DNA of 64,000 nucleotides from the NCBI RefSeq assembly GCF_031844705.1, contig NZ_CP134609.1:7316001-7380000 (forward strand), in the 5' to 3' direction. This stretch comes from Streptomyces sp. ITFR-16. Lineage in GTDB: Bacteria; Actinomycetota; Actinomycetes; Streptomycetales; Streptomycetaceae. The first letter of the stretch is position 1. Each line of letters begins with the position of its first letter. This document shows, piece by piece, positions 29,770-38,621 of the stretch. Position numbers and translations under genes: made by a program. Below the pieces are notes generated by a model that was not told the origin of the DNA, made no database searches, and worked only from the letters and a program-made list of their open reading frames with translations.

Positions 29770-32700
29770 GAGGCGGGCCGGCTTCCTTCCAGTGCGTCCT
29801 GCGCGGCCAGGAGTTCCTCGGCCGCCGTGTCCGACAGGGCGTCGATCTCGGCGGTCAGGGCGGCCTCCACGGCCTCGGCGAAGGCCGCGACGGTGCGGTG
29901 GGTGAACAGGGTGCGCAGGGGGACGGCGAGGTCGATCGCGGCACGGATCCGGGCGACGACCCGGGTGGCGAGGAGCGAGTGGCCGCCCAGGTCGAAGAAG
30001 TCGTCGTCCGCGCCGACGGGCCCGGTGCCGAGCACCTGTCCCCAGATGTCCGCGACGAGTTCCTCCGCCTCCGTCCGGGGCGGCACATACGCGGCACGGA
30101 CCGAGGAGCCGGCCCCCGGGTCGGGCAGGGCCGCCCGGTCCACCTTGCCATTCGGGGTGAGCGGCAGCTGATCGAGCACGACCCAGGTACCGGGGACGAG
30201 GTGCGGCGGCAGCATGCCGGCCAGCTCCGTGCGCAGCCGTGCCGGATCCGGCGCGGGCGCCGCCGGCGCCGGCGCCGGTACGACATGGGCGATCAGCCGG
30301 TCCTCGCGGGCGGACACCACAGCCTCGGCCACGCCCGGCAGGGCACCGAGCGCGGCTTCCACCTCGGCGGGCTCGACCCGGAATCCGCGCACCTTCACCT
30401 GGTCGTCCAGCCTGCCCAGGAACTCCAGCCGGCCGTCGGCGCGCCGGCGCACCCGGTCGCCGGTGCGGTAGCGGCGGGCCCCGGGCGGACCGTCCGGGTC
30501 GGGCACGAACGCACGGGCGGTGGCGCCGGGGCGGCCCAGATACCCGTCGCCGACACCGGCCCCGCCGATCACCAGCTCCCCGGGCGTGCCGGGCGGTACG
30601 GGAGTGCCGTGGCGATCCAGCACGGCAACCGTCGTCGCGCCGATCGGGCGGCCGATGGGCGGCCTGCGCAGGGCGTCGGCCGCGCCGAGCTCCGCCGTGG
30701 TGGCGATGATGGTGGTCTCCGTCGGGCCGTAGGAGTTCACCAGCCGCACGGTGTCGCCGAAGCGGGCCCGCCAGCGGGCGACCGCCTCGGCGCGCGCCTG
30801 GTCGGCGCCCAGGACCAGCAGGCGCAGCGAGTCCGGCCACGGGGTCTCGTCCAGGTCCGCGACGAGGTGGTGCCAGTAGGGAGTCGGCAGGTCCAGCACG
30901 GTGACACCGGCCGCGTACGGCTCCGCCAGCTGGTCGGGGAGGGTGGCCCCGGGCCGGGCGGTGACGAGGACCGCACCCGACGCCAGGGCCGGGAAGATCT
31001 CCTCGGCGCTGGTGTCGAAGGAGAGCGAGGCGCTGTGCAGGACCCGGTCCGCCGGTCCGAGGCCGTAGCCCTCGCGCATCCAGGCGACCCGTGCCGCGAG
31101 CGCGCGGTGCGGGACGAGCACGCCCTTGGGGGTGCCGGTGGAGCCCGAGGTGTAGATGACGTACGCGGGATCGTCCGGGCCCGCCTCGGTGCCGGGTCCG
31201 GGGAGGGGCCCGGCCGGGTCGCCGGAGCCGGGCTCGGGGGCGGCGGAGAGCACGGGGAGTTCGACGGTGAGGCCGTCCACGGGCTTGCCGTCAGGGGTCA
31301 GCAGGAGCGCGGCCCCGCTGTCGCGGAGCATGAAGTCGAGCCGTGCGGAGGGGTATTCGGGGTCCAGGGGGAGGTATCCGGCGCCGACGCGCCAGGCGGC
31401 GAGCATGGCCACGACCGGCTCGGGCCCCCGGGGCAGACAGAGTGCGACGAGGTCGCCCCGGCGCACGCCGTGGGCCAGGAGCCGGGCGGCCAGGGCGCGG
31501 GAGGCGCCGGCGAGCTCACCTCGTGTGAGGCGTTCGCCGGGTCCGACGACCGCCGTCGCGTCCGGGGCGAGCGCGGCCCGGTCGATCGCGGCGAGGACCG
31601 TCGGGGGGTGCGGCGCGAGCGCGGGTCCCGCGGCCTCGTCCCGCTGCGCCGCCCGCTCGGTCTCGCCGAGCAGCGGCAGCAGGTGCACAGGGGTGCCGGG
31701 CGCGTCCAGGGCGGCCCGCAGGAGGACCGCGAAGCGTGCGGCGGTCCGGGCGGCCTGCGTCGCGTCCAGCAGATCGGTGCGGTAGCCGAAGACGGCGTGC
31801 AGATCGTCGCCGTCCGGGCGGACGTCCAGGGACAGTTCGAACTTGGCGGCGGTGTGCCCGCCGTCCCCCTCGGCGCAGACCAGATCCGCGAAGGGGTGCT
31901 CGCCGAGCGCGCCGCCGCTCTGCGTGTGCACGGTCAGGAGGGTCTGGAAGACGGGCGTACGGCCGGTGTCGCGGTCCTGCCCCACCTCATCGGTGAGGCG
32001 TTCGAACGGGACGCGGCCGTGCGTCAGGGCGCGGAGCCAGTCACCGCGGATCCGCCGCAGCACGGCGTCGAACGACGGCGCTCCGGAGAAGTCCGCGCGC
32101 AGCACCAGGGTGGACGAGAAGTAGCCCACCGTCCGCTCGCTGTCGACCGTGGTCCGCGCGGCCGTGGGGACGCCCACGCAGAAGTCGTCCTGGCCCGTGC
32201 AGCGGTGGAGCAGGGCCTGATAGGCGGCGGCGATCACCATGAACGGGGTGAGGCGCCGCGACCGGGCGAAGGACTCCACCGCGGCACCCAGACCGTGCAG
32301 CACCTCGGTGTGGTAGGCGCCGGCGTTGCTGGGGATCTCCGGGCGCGGGTGTTCGAGGGGGAGCGCCAACGGGGGTGCGCCGTGCAGCAGTTGGCGCCAG
32401 TGGTCGAGCGCGGCGGCGGCTTCGGGGCCGTCCAGCCAGGCGCGTTCCGCGACCGCGTGCGCAAGATAGGACGGCGGCTCGGCCAACTCCGCCGTGGCAC
32501 CCGCACGATGGGCGGAGTAGTGCGCGGCGAGCTCGGAGCGCAGGAGGCCGAGCGACCAGCCGTCGGCGACGATGTGGTGCAGCACGAGGCAGAGCGTGTG
32601 CGCGCTCTCCCCGGTGCGCAGCAGCGCGGCGCGGAGCAGGGGCCCTTCGGCGAGATCGAAGGGCCGGTTGGTGAACTCACTGACGACCGACGCGACATCG

Positions 32701-33038
32701 GCGTCGGTACGGTCCCGCAGGTCACGGATGTCCAGCGGTACGGGGGAGGGCGGCCCGACGACGACGTACGGACGCCCGTCGACGGCGGGGAACCGGCTGC
32801 GCAGGGCCTCGTGCCGGCCGGTCACCGCGTCCAGAGCGGCCCCCAGGGACCGGGCCGACAGCGGTCCCGTGAAACGGAGCACCAGCGGGATGTTGTAGGC
32901 CGCGTCGCCCGGCTCGAACTGGTCCAGGAACCAGAGGCGTTCCTGTCCGACGGAGAGCGCGGCCCCGGCGTGAGGCCCCGCCGGTGATCCGGTCTCTCCG
33001 GCCGGTGGGGCGGGGGGCTGCTGATCGGCTGTGGGCAT
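29766..33038 (-). CDS. NRPS module C-A-T, predicted basic amino acid
   Basis: The 1090-residue protein, first in the operon, has a condensation domain (about 25-450; HHIVADG), an adenylation domain (about 470-960) and a carrier (about 990-1060; DLGGHSLL). By eye the specificity residues are D-T-E-D-V-G-S-I-I-K. The acidic Glu239 and Asp278 positions suggest a cationic side chain such as Lys, Orn or Arg, but I cannot name it. Since it begins with a C domain and no loading module precedes it, it probably accepts an acyl starter. ATG 33038 has a CAGGAG site; the in-frame ATG at 33092 has none. Confidence 0.9.
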
Positions 33039-33167
33039 GACGCTCCTGGGGGCCGGGCCGGGGAACACCGGCCCGAACTGGCTGAAAACCATGTACGTGT
33101 ACGGCGTGCGAAACGTGAGCGTGAAGGCGGGGGACAGCAGCCCTGATGGGGTGTCGTGGTGCCGCAG

Positions 33168-33197
33168 ATGCTAGAGAGGGACCGCGCGGCGGGTCAA
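33168..33197 (-). promoter_or_regulatory. Sigma-70-like promoter of the NRPS operon
   Basis: Read on the minus strand, TTGACC (33197-33192) and TAGCAT (33173-33168) are separated by 18 nt. They lie about 130 nt upstream of the first NRPS start. The pair is the best promoter match in the window, and its -35 hexamer directly abuts the DasR-type site. Confidence 0.65.
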
Positions 33198-33209
33198 TGG
33201 TCTGGACCA
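33198..33209. promoter_or_regulatory. DasR-responsive element (dre)-like operator
   Basis: TGGTCTGGACCA matches the 12-bp core of the DasR binding site (TGGTCTAGACCA) at 11 of 12 positions and immediately adjoins the -35 box of the NRPS promoter. In Streptomyces, DasR (a GntR-family repressor of GlcNAc metabolism) represses chitinase and antibiotic-cluster promoters through such sites. Placement suggests direct repression that is released by phosphorylated amino sugars. Confidence 0.7.
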
Positions 33210-33244
33210 AATTACTGGTGCCGAAGGGCCCGCCGCACACGCGT

Positions 33245-33270
33245 CGGCCCAGGGCAGGTGCCCTGGGCCG
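33245..33270 (-). terminator. Hairpin terminator downstream of the amidase operon
   Basis: A perfect 12-bp stem (33245-33256 with 33259-33270) encloses two bases. It lies between the amidase stop codon and the NRPS promoter on the same strand, so it should insulate the NRPS operon from upstream transcription. Confidence 0.6.
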
Positions 33271-33435
33271 CGTACGGAGGACGGCAGCGCGATGCGCTGG
33301 ATCGGCGACACCCGGACGCCTCGCGTCATGGCGGGTGCGGCGGGAACGGGCCGGCCGCGCGGGAGGTTCGCACCCCGGCCGCCCGACCGTGCCGAACCAG
33401 GGGCCAATCGGCCGAAACCCGCCCTTGGTGCACCC

Positions 33436-34656
33436 CTACGACACGGCCTCCGCGAAGACGGCCGCCGCCAGCAGCCGTTCGTCCCCGCCCGGCGCGGCCA
33501 GCAGGCACAGCCCCACCGGCAGGCCGCCCGCACGGGGGCCGGGCACGGTGAGGGCCGGCAGCCCGCCCAGTCCCGCCGGACAGGTCAGGCCGAGCAGCGC
33601 CTCGCGCACCCCGGCGCCCGCCCGGCCGTACGCCGGGGCGGGCGTCGGCGTCGCGGGGATCGCCAGCACGGCGCCGTCCAGACGCGCGCCCAGCCAGTGC
33701 GCGACGGCCGTCGCACGGGCCCGCGCGGCCTGCTCGCGCTCACGCCCCACGGTGCGGGCCGTGCGCAGCCGCGCGGTGACGTTCGGGCCGAACGCCGGGC
33801 GGGCGCGCACGATCCACGGCCCATGGGCACGCCACACCTCGGCGGCCTGGACGGTGGTGAAGGCGTCCCTGGCCACGGCGTGCGGGAACGGCGCCCGGTC
33901 GTCGAACAGGGCGGCCCGGTCCGGCTCCAGGCCGAGCCCGTCAGCGAGCCGGCCGAGCGCCGGTGACAGTGCCGCGCGGACGTCCGGAGCCGCGAGGGAC
34001 CACAGATCGGCCGGAGCGAGCAGCCGGCGGGGTGCCCGGTCGTCGGGCTCGGTGCCCGCCAGCAGAGCCGCCGCGGCGTCGCGCAGCAGGGGCAGTGTGC
34101 GGGTGAGCAGGCCCGGGGTGTCGAACGAGGGGGCGAGCGGGCTGATGCCGGTCCGGTCGGCGCGCGCATGCGTGGGGCGCAGCCCGTACAGGCCGCAGTA
34201 TGAGGCGGGCACCCGGATGGAGCCGGCGGTGTCCGTGCCCAGTCCGATGTCGGCGAGCCGCCCGGCGACCGCGGCCGCCGTCCCGCTGGAGGAGCCACCC
34301 GTCAGCCGGCCCGGGGCCGCCGGGTTGGCGGGCGCGCCGTAGTGGGCGTTGGTGCCGCCCAGGCTGTAGGCGAGTTCGTCGGTGTGGGCCTTGCCCGCGA
34401 TCACGCCGCCCGCGTCCAGCAGGCGGGTCACGCACGAGGCGTGGCGCGCGGCAGATCCGGCCTCGGCGAGCAGCAGGGGATGGCCGTTGCCGGTGGGGGC
34501 GCCGGCGAGGTCGATCACGTCCTTCACGGCGACCCGGGCCCCGGCCAGTCCCTCGGCCGCGGCCGGTTCCGGCAGCACCGGGGACGGCAGCCAGGGCACG
34601 AACGGGCCGATGACGGGCAGCGGGCCGGCCGTGGACGCGGCGGGGGCGGCGGTCAT
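33436..34656 (-). CDS. Amidase (amidase signature family)
   Basis: The 406-residue enzyme has the Ser-cisSer-Lys triad: Lys in RVAVKDVIDLAG, the Ser-rich loop LTGGSSSGTAAAVAG and the nucleophile region GLGTDTAGSIRVPAS. It hydrolyses an unknown amide, probably small, in the cytoplasm. The start at 34656 overlaps the formamidase stop by ATGA, so the two are co-translated. Together with the acetamidase/formamidase and the divergent catabolic genes, it suggests stepwise release of ammonia from an amide or ring-opened N-heterocycle. Confidence 0.88.
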   Translation of the reverse strand: MTAAPAASTAGPLPVIGPFVPWLPSPVLPEPAAAEGLAGARVAVKDVIDLAGAPTGNGHPLLLAEAGSAARHASCVTRLLDAGGVIAGKAHTDELAYSLGGTNAHYGAPANPAAPGRLTGGSSSGTAAAVAGRLADIGLGTDTAGSIRVPASYCGLYGLRPTHARADRTGISPLAPSFDTPGLLTRTLPLLRDAAAALLAGTEPDDRAPRRLLAPADLWSLAAPDVRAALSPALGRLADGLGLEPDRAALFDDRAPFPHAVARDAFTTVQAAEVWRAHGPWIVRARPAFGPNVTARLRTARTVGREREQAARARATAVAHWLGARLDGAVLAIPATPTPAPAYGRAGAGVREALLGLTCPAGLGGLPALTVPGPRAGGLPVGLCLLAAPGGDERLLAAAVFAEAVS

Positions 34657-35783
34657 CGCAGCGGTCCCTCGGCCGTCACGGGCGCATCGGTCAGCAGCGG
34701 ACCGAGATCGGCCTTCGGCAGGCACACATGGACGCCCTTCACGCGGTCCACCACCTGGGATATGCGCAGATCGACCGCCGCGCTCAGATAGGCCAGCGCC
34801 ACCGCACCGGGCAGCCCGCAGCGCTCGGCCAGATAGGTCAGTGCCGCCCGGGTGGCCTTCCGTACGGCCTCGTCCAGGTCCTCGTCGAGGCCGGTGACGA
34901 GATAGTGCCCGGCCGTCTCCGCGTACGGTCCCGCGAGCCCCGCCGCCAGCCGCCGGGCCCGGGCGTCGGAGTGCAGGGTCAGCCGCAGGGTGGCCCGGAG
35001 CGGAGCCTCGAAAGCGGTCAGGGCGACCTCGCCGTCCCCCTGCGCGAAGTGCGGATCGCCCGCGTAGAACATGGCCTCCGCGACCTGCACCGGGAGGAAG
35101 AGGCGCGCGCCCTCGCCCAGGAGCCGGATGTCGAGGTTGCCGCCGTGCGCCCCCGGCGGTACCGAGTGCACCGGCGCCTGCGTGGCGGGTGCGACGCCCA
35201 TGATGCCGAGGAAGGGAGCGAGCGGGAATCCGATGTGCCGTCCGTCGCCGACGGGAAGACGGCCGCGGCCGTCGTCATCGACGTGGGCGACCAGCGACAC
35301 CGGCGGGACGGGCAGACCGTCCGGGTGGCCCGGCGCCGGAACCGGGTACTCCCCGGGCAGGGCGCCGCGCCCGTGCCGGTTGCTGATCACGCCGTACGCC
35401 GTCCTGCGCCGCAGGCGTACGACCTCGACCTCCAGCACGTCGCCCGGGAGGGCTCCCCGGACGGCGACCGGCCCGGTGACGACGTGGGGCCCCTGCGCGG
35501 CGGGGTCGAACAGCACGTCGGACGAGGCCAGTTCAATCGCGTCGCGCAGCACGTCCCGCTCCGGGATCCCGTCCTCCGCGAAGAACTTCACCGGGTCGCG
35601 CCCCTGGTCCGGCAGGATGCCCTCGTGGCTCGTCGTGTCGAGGCACACGGTGGTGCCGGAGCCGACGGTGAGGACGGGACGGGCCGAGGCGTTGGGGAGC
35701 AGCCCCCAGGCCGTCGTCGCGTGGTCCGCGGCAAGGTAGACCGAGCTGTCGATCGGGCCGTGGTGCGGCTGAAGTACGCTCAT
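34653..35783 (-). CDS. Acetamidase/formamidase family protein
   Basis: The 376-residue beta-rich enzyme belongs to the FmdA/AmdA family. Segments HEGILPDQGRDPVKFF, GPVAVRGALPGDVLEVEV, HSVPPGAHGGNLD and AEAMFYAGDPHFAQGDGEVALTAFE are characteristic; the His and Asp residues in them are the expected metal and acid ligands. It would hydrolyse formamide or acetamide to ammonia and the acid. ATG 35783 is preferred over an upstream in-frame ATG at 35804, which has no ribosome-binding site. It is the first gene of the minus-strand amidase pair, divergent from the GntR regulator. Confidence 0.88.
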   Translation of the reverse strand: MSVLQPHHGPIDSSVYLAADHATTAWGLLPNASARPVLTVGSGTTVCLDTTSHEGILPDQGRDPVKFFAEDGIPERDVLRDAIELASSDVLFDPAAQGPHVVTGPVAVRGALPGDVLEVEVVRLRRRTAYGVISNRHGRGALPGEYPVPAPGHPDGLPVPPVSLVAHVDDDGRGRLPVGDGRHIGFPLAPFLGIMGVAPATQAPVHSVPPGAHGGNLDIRLLGEGARLFLPVQVAEAMFYAGDPHFAQGDGEVALTAFEAPLRATLRLTLHSDARARRLAAGLAGPYAETAGHYLVTGLDEDLDEAVRKATRAALTYLAERCGLPGAVALAYLSAAVDLRISQVVDRVKGVHVCLPKADLGPLLTDAPVTAEGPLR

Positions 35784-35802
35784 GGCGCTGACCTTTGCAT
35801 AC

Positions 35803-35820
35803 AACCGTTACACGCCGGTT
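35803..35820. promoter_or_regulatory. Inverted repeat in the divergent promoter region, possible GntR operator
   Basis: AACCG and CGGTT form a perfect 5-bp inverted repeat with an 8-nt spacer. It lies in the 74-bp gap between the formamidase start and the gntR-type start, next to a GCATACA stretch. The short arms make this only a candidate autoregulatory site. Confidence 0.4.
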
Positions 35821-35857
35821 AACCCATGGGGCCCGGCACATCCCGGAGGGCGGAGCC

Positions 35858-36511
35858 ATGGCCGAAGTCGGCGCGGTGCGGAGACGGGACACGGGACAGG
35901 CGGTGTGCGACGCCATCAGGAACGACGTGGTCACCCGCGTGTTCACCCCCGGGGACCGGCTCACCGAGGAGCGGCTTGCGGCCCGATACCGGGTCTCGCG
36001 CATCCCCGTCCGCGAGGCCCTGCGCACGCTTGAGGCCGAGGGGTTCGTGCACTCGCGCCCCTACGGAGGCACGTTCGTGGCCGAGCTGAGCGACAAGGAG
36101 GCCGAGGACCTGCTGGGCATCCGCCTGCTCATCGAGCCGTTCGGCGCGGAGCGGGCCGCGACCCGCCGGACCGCGGTGCACCTGGCCACGCTCGAACTCC
36201 TGGTGGCCGAGGCCCGGGAGATCCTGGACGCCGGCGCGTCGGCCGGGCTCGCGGACCTCAACACACGCTTCCACCGGGTCCTGGCCGAGGCGTCCGGCAG
36301 CCCGACGCTGGCGGCGCTGGTGGCGCAGCTCGGGTACAAGATCTCCTGGGTGTATTCAGTCGAACTCCCGCGCCGGGCACCGGACTCGTGGGCGGAGCAC
36401 GAGAACATCGTCCGCGCGTTGCGGGACCGCGACCCGGAGGCGGCCCGCGACCGGGTCGCCGACCACATCATGCGGGCCCAGGCCGCCTACCGGCTCCGGG
36501 GGAAGCGCTGA
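35858..36511 (+). CDS. GntR family (FadR/FCD) transcriptional regulator
   Basis: The 217-residue protein has an N-terminal GntR winged helix (AVCDAIRNDVVTRVFTPGDRLTEERLAARYRVSRIPVREALRTLEAEG cut short here; residues about 13-65) and a C-terminal FCD ligand domain. The latter holds DLLGIRLLIEPFGAERAA and HRVLAEASGSPTLAAL, with Asp/His residues typical of metal-assisted ligand binding. ATG 35858 follows a GGAGGG site. It sits between the minus-strand amidases and the plus-strand hydrolase/permease genes, the usual position for a local repressor of a catabolic regulon. Confidence 0.88.
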   Translation: MAEVGAVRRRDTGQAVCDAIRNDVVTRVFTPGDRLTEERLAARYRVSRIPVREALRTLEAEGFVHSRPYGGTFVAELSDKEAEDLLGIRLLIEPFGAERAATRRTAVHLATLELLVAEAREILDAGASAGLADLNTRFHRVLAEASGSPTLAALVAQLGYKISWVYSVELPRRAPDSWAEHENIVRALRDRDPEAARDRVADHIMRAQAAYRLRGKR

Positions 36512-36617
36512 TCGCCGAGGGCGGGGCCAGGACCCGCCGCATCTCCCGGAGACCGAGCCCCGCGACGCGGCGCGCTGCCGCTGCGAGATCCCGGTAACAA
36601 GAGCGTCACGCGGCCAG

Positions 36618-36647
36618 CGGTATACCGTAACGCGGCCTCTGTATACA
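36618..36647 (+). promoter_or_regulatory. Tandem GTATAC-type palindromes, candidate GntR operator
   Basis: A 10-bp palindrome CGGTATACCG (36618-36627) and an 8-bp palindrome TGTATACA (36640-36647) have centres exactly 21 bp apart, two helical turns. They lie 57-86 nt before the hydrolase start in otherwise GC-rich DNA. This fits cooperative binding of a FadR-type dimer, most plausibly the regulator encoded at 35858. Confidence 0.55.
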
Positions 36648-36703
36648 CCTTCTGGACGTCTTCGTACGTCGCTCCCGACCCGGAACGCCAGAAGGGGATC
36701 GCT

Positions 36704-37993
36704 GTGTACGACCTCGTACTGCGCCGCGCGCTGATCACGGAAGACGATGCGCCGGCGGACATCGCCGTCAGCGGCGGAACGATCGCCGCAGTGGGCGACG
36801 TACCACCGGGGGCGCCCGCCCGCGAGACCATCGACTGCGAGGGACTGGTCGTCGTCCCCGGCTTCATCGAGCCCCATCTGCACCTGGACAAGGCCCTGTT
36901 GAGCGGGCTCAGCCCCCGGCCGGCGGAGACCCTGGCCGAGGCCATCGCGGTCACGGCGGCGCTCAAGCGCGACTTCACCCACGCCTCCGTGCGGGCCCGC
37001 GCCCTCCGGGTGCTCCGGTGGGCCGTGGGCAACGGCACCACGCTCATCCGCGCCCATCCGGACGTCGACCCGGTCGCCGGCCTCACCGGGCTCGACGTCA
37101 TGCTCGAACTCCGCGAGAGCCAGCGCCATCTGGTGGACCTCCAGGTCGTCGCCTTCCCGCAGGAGGGCATCGAACGGGCACCGGGTACGTACGCCCTGCT
37201 GAGGGAGGCCCTGCTGCGCGGCGCGGATGTCGTGGGCGGCTGCACGTACAACGAGGCCGACGTCGACGCCTGCCGCCGCCACATCGACACGGTGCTCGGC
37301 CTGGCCGTCGAGTTCGGGGTGCCGGCCGATCTGCACGCCGACTTCGCCGACGACACCACCGACGGCCGCTTCGCCCTCGCCGGAGCCCTCGCCGAGGCGA
37401 CCCGGCAGCACGGTCTCGGTGGCCGGGTGACCCTCGGCCATGTCACCTCGCTGGCCGGACGGCCGCCCGCCGAGCGGGCCGAAGTCGTCGCACTCCTCGC
37501 GGAGGCCGGAGTCGCGGTCGTCGCGCTGCCCGCCACCGACCTGTACCTCGGAGGGCGCGGCGACACCCGGGCCGTGCGGCGGGGGGTGACCCCGGTGCGC
37601 GAGCTGATCGACGGGGGTGTGGTCACCTCCTACTCCTCCAACAACGTCCGCAACGCCTTCACCCCCTTCGGCAACGCCGACATGCTCGACATCGGCCATC
37701 TGCTCGCCCAGACCTGCCACATGGGCGGTCCGGCCGACACCGCCCGGATCCTGCGCATGGCCACGACCGAGGCCGCCCGGGTCACCGGCGTCCACGAGGG
37801 CTACGGCATCCACCCCGGGGCCCGCGCCGACCTGGTGGTGCTCGGCACCCGGCGCCACGCGGACGTGCTGATCGACCGGCCCGAGCGCCGCTGGGTCGTC
37901 AAGCGCGGCCGGGTCGTGGCGCGTTCCGTCCGCACCACCGACGTCCTCGACGTCCCCGCCGCCGATGTCGCCATGGACATCCGGGCGGCCTGA
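36704..37993 (+). CDS. Cytosine deaminase-like amidohydrolase with altered active site
   Basis: The 429-residue TIM-barrel amidohydrolase has the HLHLDKA metal motif (about 65-71), a third His in DLHADFAD, a fourth in TLGHVTS and a C-terminal beta cap. Relative to CodA, the proton-shuttle Glu of HCDE is Phe (HADF) and the metal-ligand Asp of GHDDV is Asn (SSNNV). It may therefore not be a genuine cytosine deaminase; a different ring or amide hydrolysis is likely. The start is GTG at 36704 with an AGAAGGGG site. It leads a plus-strand group with DUF1097, AtzH/permease and amidase genes. Confidence 0.85.
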   Translation: MYDLVLRRALITEDDAPADIAVSGGTIAAVGDVPPGAPARETIDCEGLVVVPGFIEPHLHLDKALLSGLSPRPAETLAEAIAVTAALKRDFTHASVRARALRVLRWAVGNGTTLIRAHPDVDPVAGLTGLDVMLELRESQRHLVDLQVVAFPQEGIERAPGTYALLREALLRGADVVGGCTYNEADVDACRRHIDTVLGLAVEFGVPADLHADFADDTTDGRFALAGALAEATRQHGLGGRVTLGHVTSLAGRPPAERAEVVALLAEAGVAVVALPATDLYLGGRGDTRAVRRGVTPVRELIDGGVVTSYSSNNVRNAFTPFGNADMLDIGHLLAQTCHMGGPADTARILRMATTEAARVTGVHEGYGIHPGARADLVVLGTRRHADVLIDRPERRWVVKRGRVVARSVRTTDVLDVPAADVAMDIRAA

Positions 37994-38072
37994 CCCGGGA
38001 CGCCTCCCCCTCCCCGGGGTTCCGCCACGGGACCACCGACCCCCTTCCCCTGCCTTATGTCAGGAGCACGCC

Positions 38073-38621
38073 ATGCGTGAGCGCATTCCGCACGAACTCA
38101 CCGCGTCCGTCCTCGCCGCGACCACCGCCTTCGTCGGCGGGACCGCGCTGAACCTGCCGCCGTGGGCGATCTTCATATCCTGGGCCGGGCTGCATCTGAT
38201 GGGCGGGCCGAGCCTGGCCAACGCCACCCGGCTGTGGCGGGCGATGCCGGTGGGCTCCGCCTTCGCCCTGGCCATCGTCGTCTGCGACCAGCACCTCGCC
38301 CCGCACGTCGACGACGCGCGATGGGCCCAGAACGCCCTGCTCGGCGCGGTCATCCTGGTCCTCAACACCGCCCTGATGTACACCGGCCGCCTCCGCCCCA
38401 CCTCGCTCGTCCCGGGCATGTTCCTCGGATTCGCCTCGTACTTCGCCACCTACTTCGGCGGCTTCGGCTACGCACCGGGCAACGTCTGGGCGGCCTGGCT
38501 GAGCGTCGTCGCCATGAACGCGCTCGGTCCCGTCTACGCCTGTCTGGCGCACCGGCTGACCCTGCCCCGCTCAGCCGCCCCCTCCGTCGAATTCCCGCCC
38601 GCCGCCGCGGAGGCCCGATGA
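38073..38621 (+). CDS. DUF1097-like membrane protein
   Basis: The 182-residue protein has about five hydrophobic helices and small-residue-rich stretches such as ATTAFVGGTALNLPPWAIFISWAGL and PGMFLGFASYFATYFGGFGY, typical of DUF1097 (YcdZ-like) inner-membrane proteins. Members often accompany transport or degradation genes for N-compounds, and their function is not established. ATG 38073 has an AGGAG site at 6-8 nt; the stop overlaps the next ATG (ATGA). It may assist the permease encoded immediately downstream. Confidence 0.75.
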   Translation: MRERIPHELTASVLAATTAFVGGTALNLPPWAIFISWAGLHLMGGPSLANATRLWRAMPVGSAFALAIVVCDQHLAPHVDDARWAQNALLGAVILVLNTALMYTGRLRPTSLVPGMFLGFASYFATYFGGFGYAPGNVWAAWLSVVAMNALGPVYACLAHRLTLPRSAAPSVEFPPAAAEAR

